From positions 1-5,215 of the forward strand of contig PLRZ01000668.1 in the NCBI GenBank assembly GCA_003164075.1: DNA of 5,215 nt. Reading direction: 5' to 3'. The position numbers were made by a program, and so were the translations under genes. Of this stretch, positions 1 to 5,215 are shown one piece after another (the first letter of the stretch is position 1; every line of letters begins with the position of its first letter). The DNA comes from Bryobacterales bacterium. Its GTDB lineage: Bacteria; Acidobacteriota; Terriglobia; Bryobacterales; Bryobacteraceae. Below the pieces are notes generated by a model. The model made no database searches, was not told where the DNA came from, and saw only the letters and a list, made by a program, of their open reading frames with translations.

Positions 1-1
1 A

Positions 2-23
2 TCCCGAAACTGTTTAAGCACCC
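2..23 (-). repeat. Left copy of a 22-bp inverted motif flanking the operon
   Basis: Read on the minus strand, this is GGGTGCTTAAAC, then A, then GTTTCGGGA. The same 22 bases, with G instead of A at the thirteenth position, occur on the plus strand at 5164-5185, so the two copies are inverted relative to each other (21/22 identity). The core contains a small palindrome (AAAC-N-GTTT), which would suit a dimeric DNA-binding protein. It could equally be part of a dispersed intergenic repeat family; one window cannot tell these apart. No third copy was noticed inside the genes. Confidence 0.7.
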
Positions 24-24
24 T

Positions 25-42
25 GAATCACTGGAATCACTG
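25..42 (+). repeat. Two tandem copies of a 9-bp unit
   Basis: GAATCACTG is repeated directly at 25-33 and 34-42, followed by a decayed GGAACTTG. It lies in noncoding DNA next to the left copy of the 22-bp motif. With only two units it could be chance or simple slippage. Confidence 0.4.
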
Positions 43-84
43 GGAACTTGACCGATCCGGGTGGCCGGGCTCACAATAGGTGCT

Positions 85-1167
85 CTAAAGCACGCGTAAC
101 TCTTTATTAGTCGGCGTCAGGATCTCGCAGCCCTTCTCCGTCACCAATACGGTATCTTCGATGCGGATGCCGCCAAACCCTTCCAAATACACTCCCGGCT
201 CGATGGTGATGGCCATGCCTGCCTTCAACCGGCCCTTGTCGCGCTTTCCGAGACGCGGCGGCTCGTGGATTTCCAGGCCCAGCCCGTGGCCCGTTGAGTG
301 GATGAAAGCCTTGTCCAGCCCGTAGCTCCGGAGCACCTTGCGTGCGGCAGCGTCCACCGCCGCCGTGCGGGCGCCGGCGCGGACCGCGTCGATGCCCGCC
401 AGTTGAGCCTCCAGTACCGCCTTGTAGGTTCGCTTGACTTTCGCGGTCGGGGCGCCGAGGAACAACATCCGCGTCATGTCGCTGCAGTAGCCTTCCTGAA
501 GCGCTCCCATGTCCACCACAATCAGTTCGCCCGTCCGGAAGCGCGCCGCGGTGGGTTGCGCATGCGGCAGCGCCGAACGAACGCCGCCCGCTACGATAGT
601 CTCGAACGACGGCTTCTCGGCGCCCAGACGGCGCATCCGATATTCCAGGTCGGCCGCCAGATCCTGCTCCTTCATGCCCGGACGCACGCGCGCCACGGCT
701 TGCTCGAAAGCCTTGGAGTTGGTCTCTACCGACCGCCGGATGCGCTCCCTCTCAGTGGGAGATTTCACCATCCGCAACTCCTCGATCCAGCCCCTCACAG
801 CCACCAGCCTGGCCCCCGCCGGCAGCTTGGCTTCGAGCGATTGGTACGCGTCGCAACTCATCAGCGCGGGTTCGTAGCCCACGTGCTTCAAGCCCAACCT
901 GGCGATGGCCGCAACCATGTCGACTGCCAGCGGCCCTTTGGCGATCCGCACCTGGCAGGTGGATTCCTGTCCCGCCTGAATGGTATAGCGCGGGTCGGTG
1001 AAAAGGATCGCTTTTCCCGCCGTCAGCAGCAGCAGTGCGTTGCTTCCCGTGAAGCCGGAAAGGTAGCGCAGGTTCGGCCCCCAGGAAACCAGCAGTCCGT
1101 CCAGTTTGTGCTCCGCAAGCCCGGAGGCGACGGTCTGCCTCCGCTGCTCGAACTCGTTATTTTCCAC
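85..1167 (-). CDS. Xaa-Pro aminopeptidase, peptidase family M24B
   Basis: A predicted 360-residue cytoplasmic metallopeptidase that removes N-terminal residues preceding proline or cleaves Xaa-Pro dipeptides. Residues about 1-125 fit the creatinase N-terminal domain (NLRYLSGFTGSNA, then FTDPRY). Residues about 135-355 are the pita-bread catalytic domain. The full M24 ligand set is visible: D219 (VVDMGA), D230 (SDMTR), H294 (STGHGLG), E323 (TIEPGVY) and E337 (GIRIEDT), with the accessory histidines H202 (ALPHAQ) and H301 (EIHEPP), so the enzyme should be active. The start chosen is GTG 1167-1165, with AAGGAG seven bases upstream; it overlaps the preceding lipoprotein gene by 11 bp. A longer frame from TTG at 1206 lies deeper inside that gene and adds residues unlike the family. 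The length matches the short bacterial YqhT/PepQ-like members rather than the roughly 440-residue PepP. Exact substrate preference (aminopeptidase P or prolidase) cannot be decided from sequence. Confidence 0.93.
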   Translation of the reverse strand: MENNEFEQRRQTVASGLAEHKLDGLLVSWGPNLRYLSGFTGSNALLLLTAGKAILFTDPRYTIQAGQESTCQVRIAKGPLAVDMVAAIARLGLKHVGYEPALMSCDAYQSLEAKLPAGARLVAVRGWIEELRMVKSPTERERIRRSVETNSKAFEQAVARVRPGMKEQDLAADLEYRMRRLGAEKPSFETIVAGGVRSALPHAQPTAARFRTGELIVVDMGALQEGYCSDMTRMLFLGAPTAKVKRTYKAVLEAQLAGIDAVRAGARTAAVDAAARKVLRSYGLDKAFIHSTGHGLGLEIHEPPRLGKRDKGRLKAGMAITIEPGVYLEGFGGIRIEDTVLVTEKGCEILTPTNKELRVL

Positions 1168-1756
1168 TCTGCAGCTCCTTGGCGAGAATGTACGCGCGAT
1201 CCGCAAGCTGGTCCGCCGAGCGCATGTCCTTGCTCGCTTCGGCCTGCTCGGATTGCTTCAGAAACTGGTCGATGTCCGCCATCGCCTTCTTTTCCTTGGC
1301 GGTCAGATGGCCGCGCCCTTTCGCCGCCACCGCCAGCAAAGCCCGCGCGGCCGCCTGGCGCTGCTCCGCGTGAACCTGAAACTGCTTCTCTTCGTCGGCC
1401 GGCAGAATCTCCTGAATGGGAGGGCGTGAAGGCTCGGGCGGGGGCGGGTCCACAGGCTTGGGCGGCTGAGTCTGGGCGTGGGCGGGCCTCGAGGGCGGCG
1501 GCGCTGCCGGTCTCACCTGTACCGGCGGAGCTGGTTCCGCCGGTGGCGCCGTGACCAGCGCTTCGGGATTCACCGGCTGCGGCGCGGGAAGAATCACGTG
1601 CGTTTGAGGAATCGAGAGAGGCTCCCGAGGCGGCGCCGGTGCGGCCGGCATGGGCGGCGCGGGAACAGTGGCCACGGTTTTGGGCTTGCCGCTCCACACG
1701 CAGCCGGCCAGCGGAATGGCAAGGGCGGCAACGAGAGCCACTTTCGCACGTCTCAT
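1157..1756 (-). CDS. Proline-rich lipoprotein with a helical C-terminal domain
   Basis: A 199-residue predicted lipoprotein. The N-terminus MRRAKV is followed by a hydrophobic stretch and the lipobox LAGC, giving acylation and cleavage at C19. Residue 20 is Val, not Asp, so outer-membrane sorting is expected if a Lol system is present. Residues about 25-119 are low-complexity Pro/Ala; 34 of residues 31-120 are proline, suggesting an extended spacer across the periplasm. Residues about 120-199 are charged and Ala-rich and look fully helical; the segment ADQLADRAYILAKEL has the A-x3-A spacing of TPR-like or coiled helices. I do not recognise a named family. It follows the histidine kinase by 14 nt. 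The ATG at 1756 is chosen because it gives a compact signal peptide. An in-frame GTG at 1774-1772 would make a four-base GTGA overlap with the kinase stop and cannot be excluded; it only lengthens the n-region by six residues. A role as accessory to the upstream kinase is inferred from position only. Confidence 0.85.
   Translation of the reverse strand: MRRAKVALVAALAIPLAGCVWSGKPKTVATVPAPPMPAAPAPPREPLSIPQTHVILPAPQPVNPEALVTAPPAEPAPPVQVRPAAPPPSRPAHAQTQPPKPVDPPPPEPSRPPIQEILPADEEKQFQVHAEQRQAAARALLAVAAKGRGHLTAKEKKAMADIDQFLKQSEQAEASKDMRSADQLADRAYILAKELQSGK
1175..1180 (-). promoter_or_regulatory. Ribosome binding site of the aminopeptidase gene
   Basis: AAGGAG on the minus strand, seven bases before GTG 1167-1165. 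It lies within the last codons of the lipoprotein gene (the K-E of its C-terminal AKEL). It fixes the GTG as the start and shows that the two genes are translated from one message. Confidence 0.75.
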
Positions 1757-1770
1757 TCTGGGGGTCTCGC

Positions 1771-3582
1771 TCACACGGCAATCGGCAGGCGGATCACAAA
1801 GGTGGCGCCTTTTCCGGGTTCGCTGCTGAAGTCGATTGTACCATCGTGTAATTGTACGATCCGGAACGTCATCGCCAGCCCGATGCCGCTGCCGCCCTGC
1901 TTGGTGGTGAAGTACAAGCGGAAGATCTTCTCGCGCAATTCCGGCGGAATTCCGGCGCCGGTGTCGGAGACGCGAAGTTCCACGGTGTCGGAGGCGCTGG
2001 CGCATTCCAGGCGCAATTCGCCTCCGCCCTTCATGGACTCGATGGCGTTCACCACCACGTTGAGCACGGCCTGTTTGAACATGTCCCGGTCCACCCGCAC
2101 CTCCACGCCGTCGGGACCGTGCTCCACTACCATGCGGATGTTTTCCGCCTCGGCCTGGGGGCGGGCCAGGTCCACGATCTCGCCGACCACTTCACGCAGC
2201 GGAACCACGCAGTAGTTCAGCTCCACCGGCCGCGTGAAATCGAGAAACGTTTTCACCACGCGGTCCAGCCGCAGGATTTCGCGCGAGATCACTTCCATTT
2301 GCGGCGTGACGTCGGCCTCGCCCCGGGCCAGGCGGGTGCGCGCCACCTCCACGTGCAGCAGGATCGCATTGAGCGGGTTTTTCACTTCGTGCGCCACGCC
2401 GCCGGAAATGCGGCTGATGGCCGCCAGCCGGTCGGCAGTCTGTAATTGGCGGCCGATCTGCCGCTGCGCCTCCGGGTCGCGCAGGCGCACCAGCAGTCCC
2501 GTACGGCTGCCCGATTGGGCCTGCAATACGTCCACCGAGAGGAGCACGGCGGCGCCCGGTTTCGCGCCTTCCGCCACCGACTCCAGCGGAATCGGACGGT
2601 GGCGGATCCGCAGACCGGTATCGGAGGCCTGCGCGATCAGGAATCCCAGATTCGTGGAGGGCGGGAAAATATCGGCGATCGATTCGCCGGAGAGGCCCTC
2701 GCGTTCCCTGCCCAGAAAGCGGCTTACCGATCCCGAGGCGAAGACCAAGCGGTTCTCGCGGTTGAAAATCAGTACGGCATCTTCGAGATCCTGCAGCAGG
2801 CGGTCGATATTGCCGCGCAGGTCGGACACTTCGTACTGCGCTCCCCGCAACCGTTCTCCCAGCAGGCTCACTTTGGAGGCCATGATGGAAACCTCGTCTT
2901 TGGAGGGTTTGCGGTCGATCGGCACGGGCTCATATTCTCCGCTGGCCAGCAGATCGAGTTGACGGCGCAGGCGGCCCAACGGGCGAAATGCAAACGCGGA
3001 GAAGCAGAACGTGAGGCAGATGGCGCCCACCACGCTGAGCAAGGCGATGCGCGAACTCCGGTCCAGGGCCGGTTTCATGGATTCGCGGATAAACGCCGGG
3101 GCCACCACCACGCGCACGAAGATTGGCGGCGGTCCCATTTGCCGTTCCACCTGGTAATAGCTGGCGTTCGGTGAGGTGAGCACCTGCAGCTTCCGGTACC
3201 AGCCCGCCTGGCGGACCAGCGGTTTGAACGGCCCCCAGTGAGGGCCATTTTCCCCGCGGCGCTCGGCGATACTGTCGGTCAGGATTTCGTCGTGTTCGTC
3301 CACCACGGCCACTTCGTAGATCTCATCGAACGAGGTGAATTCCGTTTGGAGCTGTTCCGGCAACCGGCTGCCGGTCAGAGCTTCCCGAGGTTCCAATTCC
3401 GGATGGCTGTTGAGAACTTCCCTGACATCGCCGACCACGATGCCGCCGGCACGGTCGGCCTGCCGCAGCGCGGACTCGAACTGCAGGTCCATGATGTTTC
3501 CCAGGTAGACCGCCGAGATGGCCGCCACAATCACGGTGGCCAACAGCACCGTGCCCAGCGTCAGCTTGGCCTGCAGAGTCAT
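1771..3582 (-). CDS. Membrane sensor histidine kinase (HAMP-PAS-HisKA-HATPase)
   Basis: A 603-residue two-component sensor in the inner membrane. TM1 spans about 8-30. Residues 31-178 form an extracytoplasmic sensing region (EVAVVDEHDEILTDS suggests a Cache/PAS-like fold). TM2 spans about 179-199, followed by a HAMP-like linker at about 198-250 (FRPLGRLRRQLDLLASGEY). A PAS domain covers about 262-370 (EDAVLIFNRENRLVFASGSV). HisKA is at about 382-450, with the phosphoacceptor H398 in GGVAHEVKNPLNAI. The ATPase domain at about 460-601 has an N box (LNVVVNAIESM), G1 (DTGAGIP, D540), F box (KIFRLYFTTK) and G2 (GSGIGLA). All catalytic boxes are intact. The H-box and the KIF...YFTTK pattern resemble the NtrB/ZraS group, whose partners are often sigma-54 activators; this is family knowledge, not shown here. 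ATG 3582 is six bases after the oxidoreductase stop with only a weak SD, implying translational coupling. No response regulator is in the window. The signal is unknown. Confidence 0.96.
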   Translation of the reverse strand: MTLQAKLTLGTVLLATVIVAAISAVYLGNIMDLQFESALRQADRAGGIVVGDVREVLNSHPELEPREALTGSRLPEQLQTEFTSFDEIYEVAVVDEHDEILTDSIAERRGENGPHWGPFKPLVRQAGWYRKLQVLTSPNASYYQVERQMGPPPIFVRVVVAPAFIRESMKPALDRSSRIALLSVVGAICLTFCFSAFAFRPLGRLRRQLDLLASGEYEPVPIDRKPSKDEVSIMASKVSLLGERLRGAQYEVSDLRGNIDRLLQDLEDAVLIFNRENRLVFASGSVSRFLGREREGLSGESIADIFPPSTNLGFLIAQASDTGLRIRHRPIPLESVAEGAKPGAAVLLSVDVLQAQSGSRTGLLVRLRDPEAQRQIGRQLQTADRLAAISRISGGVAHEVKNPLNAILLHVEVARTRLARGEADVTPQMEVISREILRLDRVVKTFLDFTRPVELNYCVVPLREVVGEIVDLARPQAEAENIRMVVEHGPDGVEVRVDRDMFKQAVLNVVVNAIESMKGGGELRLECASASDTVELRVSDTGAGIPPELREKIFRLYFTTKQGGSGIGLAMTFRIVQLHDGTIDFSSEPGKGATFVIRLPIAV

Positions 3583-3588
3583 GCGGCT

Positions 3589-4560
3589 CTACGCCACGCT
3601 GAGCAGCAGTTTGCCGGTGGTGTGGCGGCCTTCGAGGGCGCGGTGCGCCGCGGCGGCATCGGCCAACGGGTAGGTGCTGTCGATGCGCACCTTGAGCTTA
3701 CCGGCGTCGATCCACTGGAGCACGTCGCCGGCGCGCCACAGCAGTTCGTCGCGTGTCGCCACGTAGTGGCCCAGGCTGGGACGGGTGAGGTAAAGCGATC
3801 CCTTAGCGTTGAGAATGGTGGGGTCGAAAGGCGGCACGGGACCGCTCGATTGGCCGAACAGCGCCAGCGTTCCGCGCGGCCGCAAGGAACCGAGGCTCTT
3901 GTCGAACGTGGTGCGGCCTACTGAATCGTAGACTACATCGACGCCGCGGCCACCGGTGAGCCGCCGCGCTTCGGCCTCAAAGTCCGCCTGGGTATAAAGG
4001 ATGATTTCATCGGCGCCGTGGGCGCGCGCAATTTGCGCCTTCTCCGCGGTAGAGACCGTGCCCAACACGCGCGCGCCCAGCATCTTGGCCATCTGCACGA
4101 TCAGCCCGCCGGTCCCGCCGGCCGCCGCGTGCACCAGGCACGTGTCGCCGCTCTTCAGCGGGTAGGTGGAGTGAGTCAGGTAGTGGGCCGTCATGCCCTG
4201 CAGCATGGCTGCAGCCGCGAGCGTGAACTCCACATGGCCGGGGATCTTGACCAACTGCCACGCGGGCGCCACGGCGTACTCCGCATAGGAGCCGCGCGCC
4301 ATGGCATAAGCCACGCGGTCGCCGGGCGCCACTTCGGTCACATCGGGACCGACCGCTTCCACCGTGCCCGCGGCCTCGCTGCCCAGCGTGATCGGCAGAT
4401 CGGCTTTGTATAGGCCGGTGCGGAAATAAACGTCGATGAAATTCACGCCGCTCGCGGCGATCTTCACCAGGGCCTGTTTGGGGCCCGGGGTGGGCGCCGG
4501 CGCGTCCACCAATTCCATATTCTCAGGGCCGCCGGGGACTTTTACTTGAATGCATTTCAT
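3589..4560 (-). CDS. qor: NADPH:quinone oxidoreductase, zinc-free MDR family
   Basis: A 323-residue cytoplasmic enzyme of the medium-chain dehydrogenase/reductase superfamily, quinone oxidoreductase/zeta-crystallin branch, expected to reduce quinones or other enone electrophiles with NAD(P)H. The N-terminal GroES-like domain (about 1-125) has VNFIDVYFRTGLY (39-51), LGSEAAGTVEAVG (59-71) and PGDRVAY. LQGMTAHYL (120-128) matches the family signature. The Rossmann domain has the nucleotide loop AAAGGTGG (145-152; many relatives have AAAGGVG) and DVVYDSVG (208-215). The cysteine/histidine pattern of zinc alcohol dehydrogenases is absent, as expected for this branch. The C-terminal HTTGKLLL is typical. 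Length is normal (E. coli QorA is about 327 residues). Start ATG 4560 follows the previous stop by three bases and has AAAGG seven bases upstream. Placement in front of a sensor kinase gives no clear functional link; the true substrate is undetermined. Confidence 0.93.
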   Translation of the reverse strand: MKCIQVKVPGGPENMELVDAPAPTPGPKQALVKIAASGVNFIDVYFRTGLYKADLPITLGSEAAGTVEAVGPDVTEVAPGDRVAYAMARGSYAEYAVAPAWQLVKIPGHVEFTLAAAAMLQGMTAHYLTHSTYPLKSGDTCLVHAAAGGTGGLIVQMAKMLGARVLGTVSTAEKAQIARAHGADEIILYTQADFEAEARRLTGGRGVDVVYDSVGRTTFDKSLGSLRPRGTLALFGQSSGPVPPFDPTILNAKGSLYLTRPSLGHYVATRDELLWRAGDVLQWIDAGKLKVRIDSTYPLADAAAAHRALEGRHTTGKLLLSVA

Positions 4561-4563
4561 GTT

Positions 4564-5112
4564 TCAACCTTTGCGTAGAGCTCGTCGGGCATGAACCGTT
4601 GTTGCATAGAGTAACAGGTACAGAAAGGTAAACGGAAAGGAAACCAGGCGCGCCAGAATGCGCACCGCGCCGCTTCCGGCCAGACCGGTGCGCAACAGCA
4701 CAAAGGCCCGGATGTTCGAGAAGTGGACGCGGTCGAGCCAGAAATAATCGGCGTTTTCATTGATGACAAACACCTTGGCCGGGAGGCGCGCCGCCAGCAT
4801 CCATTTCCACTTGGTCATGAGCGGCTCGGCCGAGCAGACGATACCCACGTGGGAATATCGGTTCGCCGCCAGCTCGCGATAGAGCTTGCCGCGCCCTTCG
4901 GCTCCGCGATAATCGGCCACGCGATAGAGCCGCGTCTCCGGCGGGAAGCCTTGGGGAAGGGTGGCGAAGCAGCTCACCAGATGGATGGGCACACCGGCGC
5001 CCCAGGATTTCCGCAGCGGGGGCAGCATGCGTTCTACAATGCCGCGCGAACCGCTCTCCACCAGAAGGATGGCTCTGGTTTCAGGCTGGCGGCCGGTGAG
5101 AAGATAGCGCAC
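4564..5112 (-). CDS. Unrecognised protein with a C-terminal membrane segment
   Basis: A 182-residue protein that I cannot assign to a named family. Residues about 13-95 look like an alpha/beta fold: short hydrophobic strands (AILLVES at 14-20, PIHLVSCF at 42-49, HVGIVCSA at 88-95) alternate with amphipathic helices, loosely like the N-terminal half of a GT-B glycosyltransferase or another Rossmann-like domain. Residues 113-128 (KVFVINENADYFWLDR) form a striking acidic/aromatic motif. Residues about 151-173 are strongly hydrophobic (SFPFTFLYLLLYATTV) and followed by basic HARRALRKG, which fits a membrane anchor with a cytoplasmic positive tail. No N-terminal signal peptide is seen. The start is GTG 5112-5110. 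No better in-frame start lies upstream, and only a poorly spaced AAGAG precedes it, so the exact start is uncertain. It is the first gene of the operon, three bases from the oxidoreductase. A role in envelope polysaccharide or lipid synthesis is possible but unproven. Confidence 0.78.
   Translation of the reverse strand: MRYLLTGRQPETRAILLVESGSRGIVERMLPPLRKSWGAGVPIHLVSCFATLPQGFPPETRLYRVADYRGAEGRGKLYRELAANRYSHVGIVCSAEPLMTKWKWMLAARLPAKVFVINENADYFWLDRVHFSNIRAFVLLRTGLAGSGAVRILARLVSFPFTFLYLLLYATTVHARRALRKG
4568..4572 (-). promoter_or_regulatory. Ribosome binding site of the quinone oxidoreductase gene
   Basis: AAAGG on the minus strand, seven bases before ATG 4560-4558. It overlaps the last codons (Lys-Gly) of the upstream gene, so the two genes are probably coupled in translation. 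Confidence 0.6.
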
Positions 5113-5215
5113 TCTTTTGAATATAACGTGGTGGCGGGCGGGGAAGGCGATAGCTGCCGGGTGGGGTGCTTAAACGGTTTCGGGAGGCACGTCTCTGAAC
5201 GACCGCTCCCTCGCG
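5113..5215. promoter_or_regulatory. Upstream region and probable promoter area of the operon
   Basis: These 103 bp precede the first gene on the minus strand and must contain, or lie just downstream of, the operon promoter. The only AT-rich patch is at 5120-5127. On the minus strand it reads GTTATATT and could be a -10 element (TATATT, 5125-5120), but no good TTGACA-like -35 is found about 17 bp upstream. If that -10 is used, transcription would begin almost at the GTG, giving a leaderless message, which would agree with the poor SD. The region also holds the right copy of the 22-bp motif and, at the edge, a GC-rich sequence. Confidence 0.35.
5164..5185 (+). repeat. Right copy of the 22-bp inverted motif flanking the operon
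   Basis: On the plus strand this reads GGGTGCTTAAAC, then G, then GTTTCGGGA, and matches the reverse complement of 2-23 at 21 of 22 positions. It lies about 50 bp upstream of the first gene's GTG, where an operator or activator site could sit. On the minus strand (the operon's direction) the core reads GAAACCGTTTAAG, containing AAAC-C-GTTT. Whether it acts as a regulatory site or is a scattered genomic repeat is undecided. Confidence 0.7.

Larger units (their letters stand above)
1..84. other. Noncoding region downstream of the operon
   Basis: This is the stretch between the window edge and the stop codon of the aminopeptidase gene. It holds one copy of the 22-bp flanking motif (2-23), followed by two adjacent copies of GAATCACTG (25-33 and 34-42). 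I looked for a rho-independent terminator for the minus-strand operon. There is only a weak CCGG/CCGG pairing around 56-70 and no T-run after it, so no terminator is called. No open frame of note is present. Confidence 0.7.

Noticed and set aside
298..1554. Long plus-strand open frame of 418 codons
   Set aside because: It runs antisense across the aminopeptidase and lipoprotein genes. Its translation is Arg/Pro/Ala/His-rich with no domain, as expected for the shadow of GC-rich genes.
1441..1680. Repetitive GC-rich stretch as a possible tandem repeat array
   Set aside because: It encodes the Pro/Ala spacer of the lipoprotein; no fixed repeat unit is seen, only proline and alanine codons.
1023..1781. 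Minus-strand 252-codon frame overlapping the lipoprotein and aminopeptidase
   Set aside because: Low-complexity Gly/Ala/Ser/Arg translation, out of frame with two well-supported genes and with no recognisable motif; it is a frame shadow of the proline-rich region.
1937..1957. Near-tandem AATTCCGGCG units inside the kinase gene
   Set aside because: They encode the conserved region just after the G1 box (GAGIPPELRE), so codon content explains the similarity.
1852..3174. Three overlapping plus-strand frames opposite the histidine kinase
   Set aside because: They are antisense to a kinase with all catalytic motifs intact, and their translations are His/Gln/Arg-rich without domain features.
4557..4769. 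70-codon minus-strand frame at the junction of the first two genes
   Set aside because: It overlaps the unassigned protein gene almost entirely in another frame and includes the oxidoreductase start. The unassigned gene's frame is longer and has coherent strand, motif and membrane features.
2..5185. Inverted 22-bp copies as terminal repeats of a transposon
   Set aside because: There is no transposase, resolvase or integrase between them, the cargo is a compact operon of ordinary enzymes and a kinase, and target-site duplications cannot be examined at the window edges.

Overview
The window holds five genes, all read from the minus strand and packed so tightly that they look like one operon. 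In transcription order (right to left) they are: an unrecognised 182-residue protein with a C-terminal membrane segment (5112-4564); a zinc-free quinone oxidoreductase of the medium-chain dehydrogenase/reductase superfamily (4560-3589); a membrane-bound PAS-containing sensor histidine kinase (3582-1771); a proline-rich lipoprotein (1756-1157); and an M24-family Xaa-Pro aminopeptidase (1167-85). The junctions are +3, +6, +14 and -11 nt, so translational coupling along the whole array is likely.

The DNA is GC-rich, with GC-biased third positions. The lipoprotein signal peptide and two-membrane-span kinase indicate a Gram-negative-type bacterium. The gene combination and style suggest an acidobacterium of the Solibacter/Bryobacter kind, but this is an impression from recognition and was not tested by a search.

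The two ends of the window (1-84 and 5113-5215) are the only noncoding stretches. They carry inverted copies of one 22-bp motif (21 of 22 bases identical), just downstream of the last gene and about 50 bp upstream of the first. No transposase, integrase, CRISPR array, tRNA or rRNA is visible.

Functionally, the kinase and the lipoprotein directly after it are the most plausible working pair: an envelope sensor and an envelope-anchored accessory protein. No response regulator is present in the window. The oxidoreductase and the aminopeptidase look like general metabolic enzymes sharing the transcript. The first gene has no function I can assign. I see no convincing new defence or mobile system. 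The points most worth checking are the flanking inverted motif, the unassigned first gene and the kinase-lipoprotein pairing.
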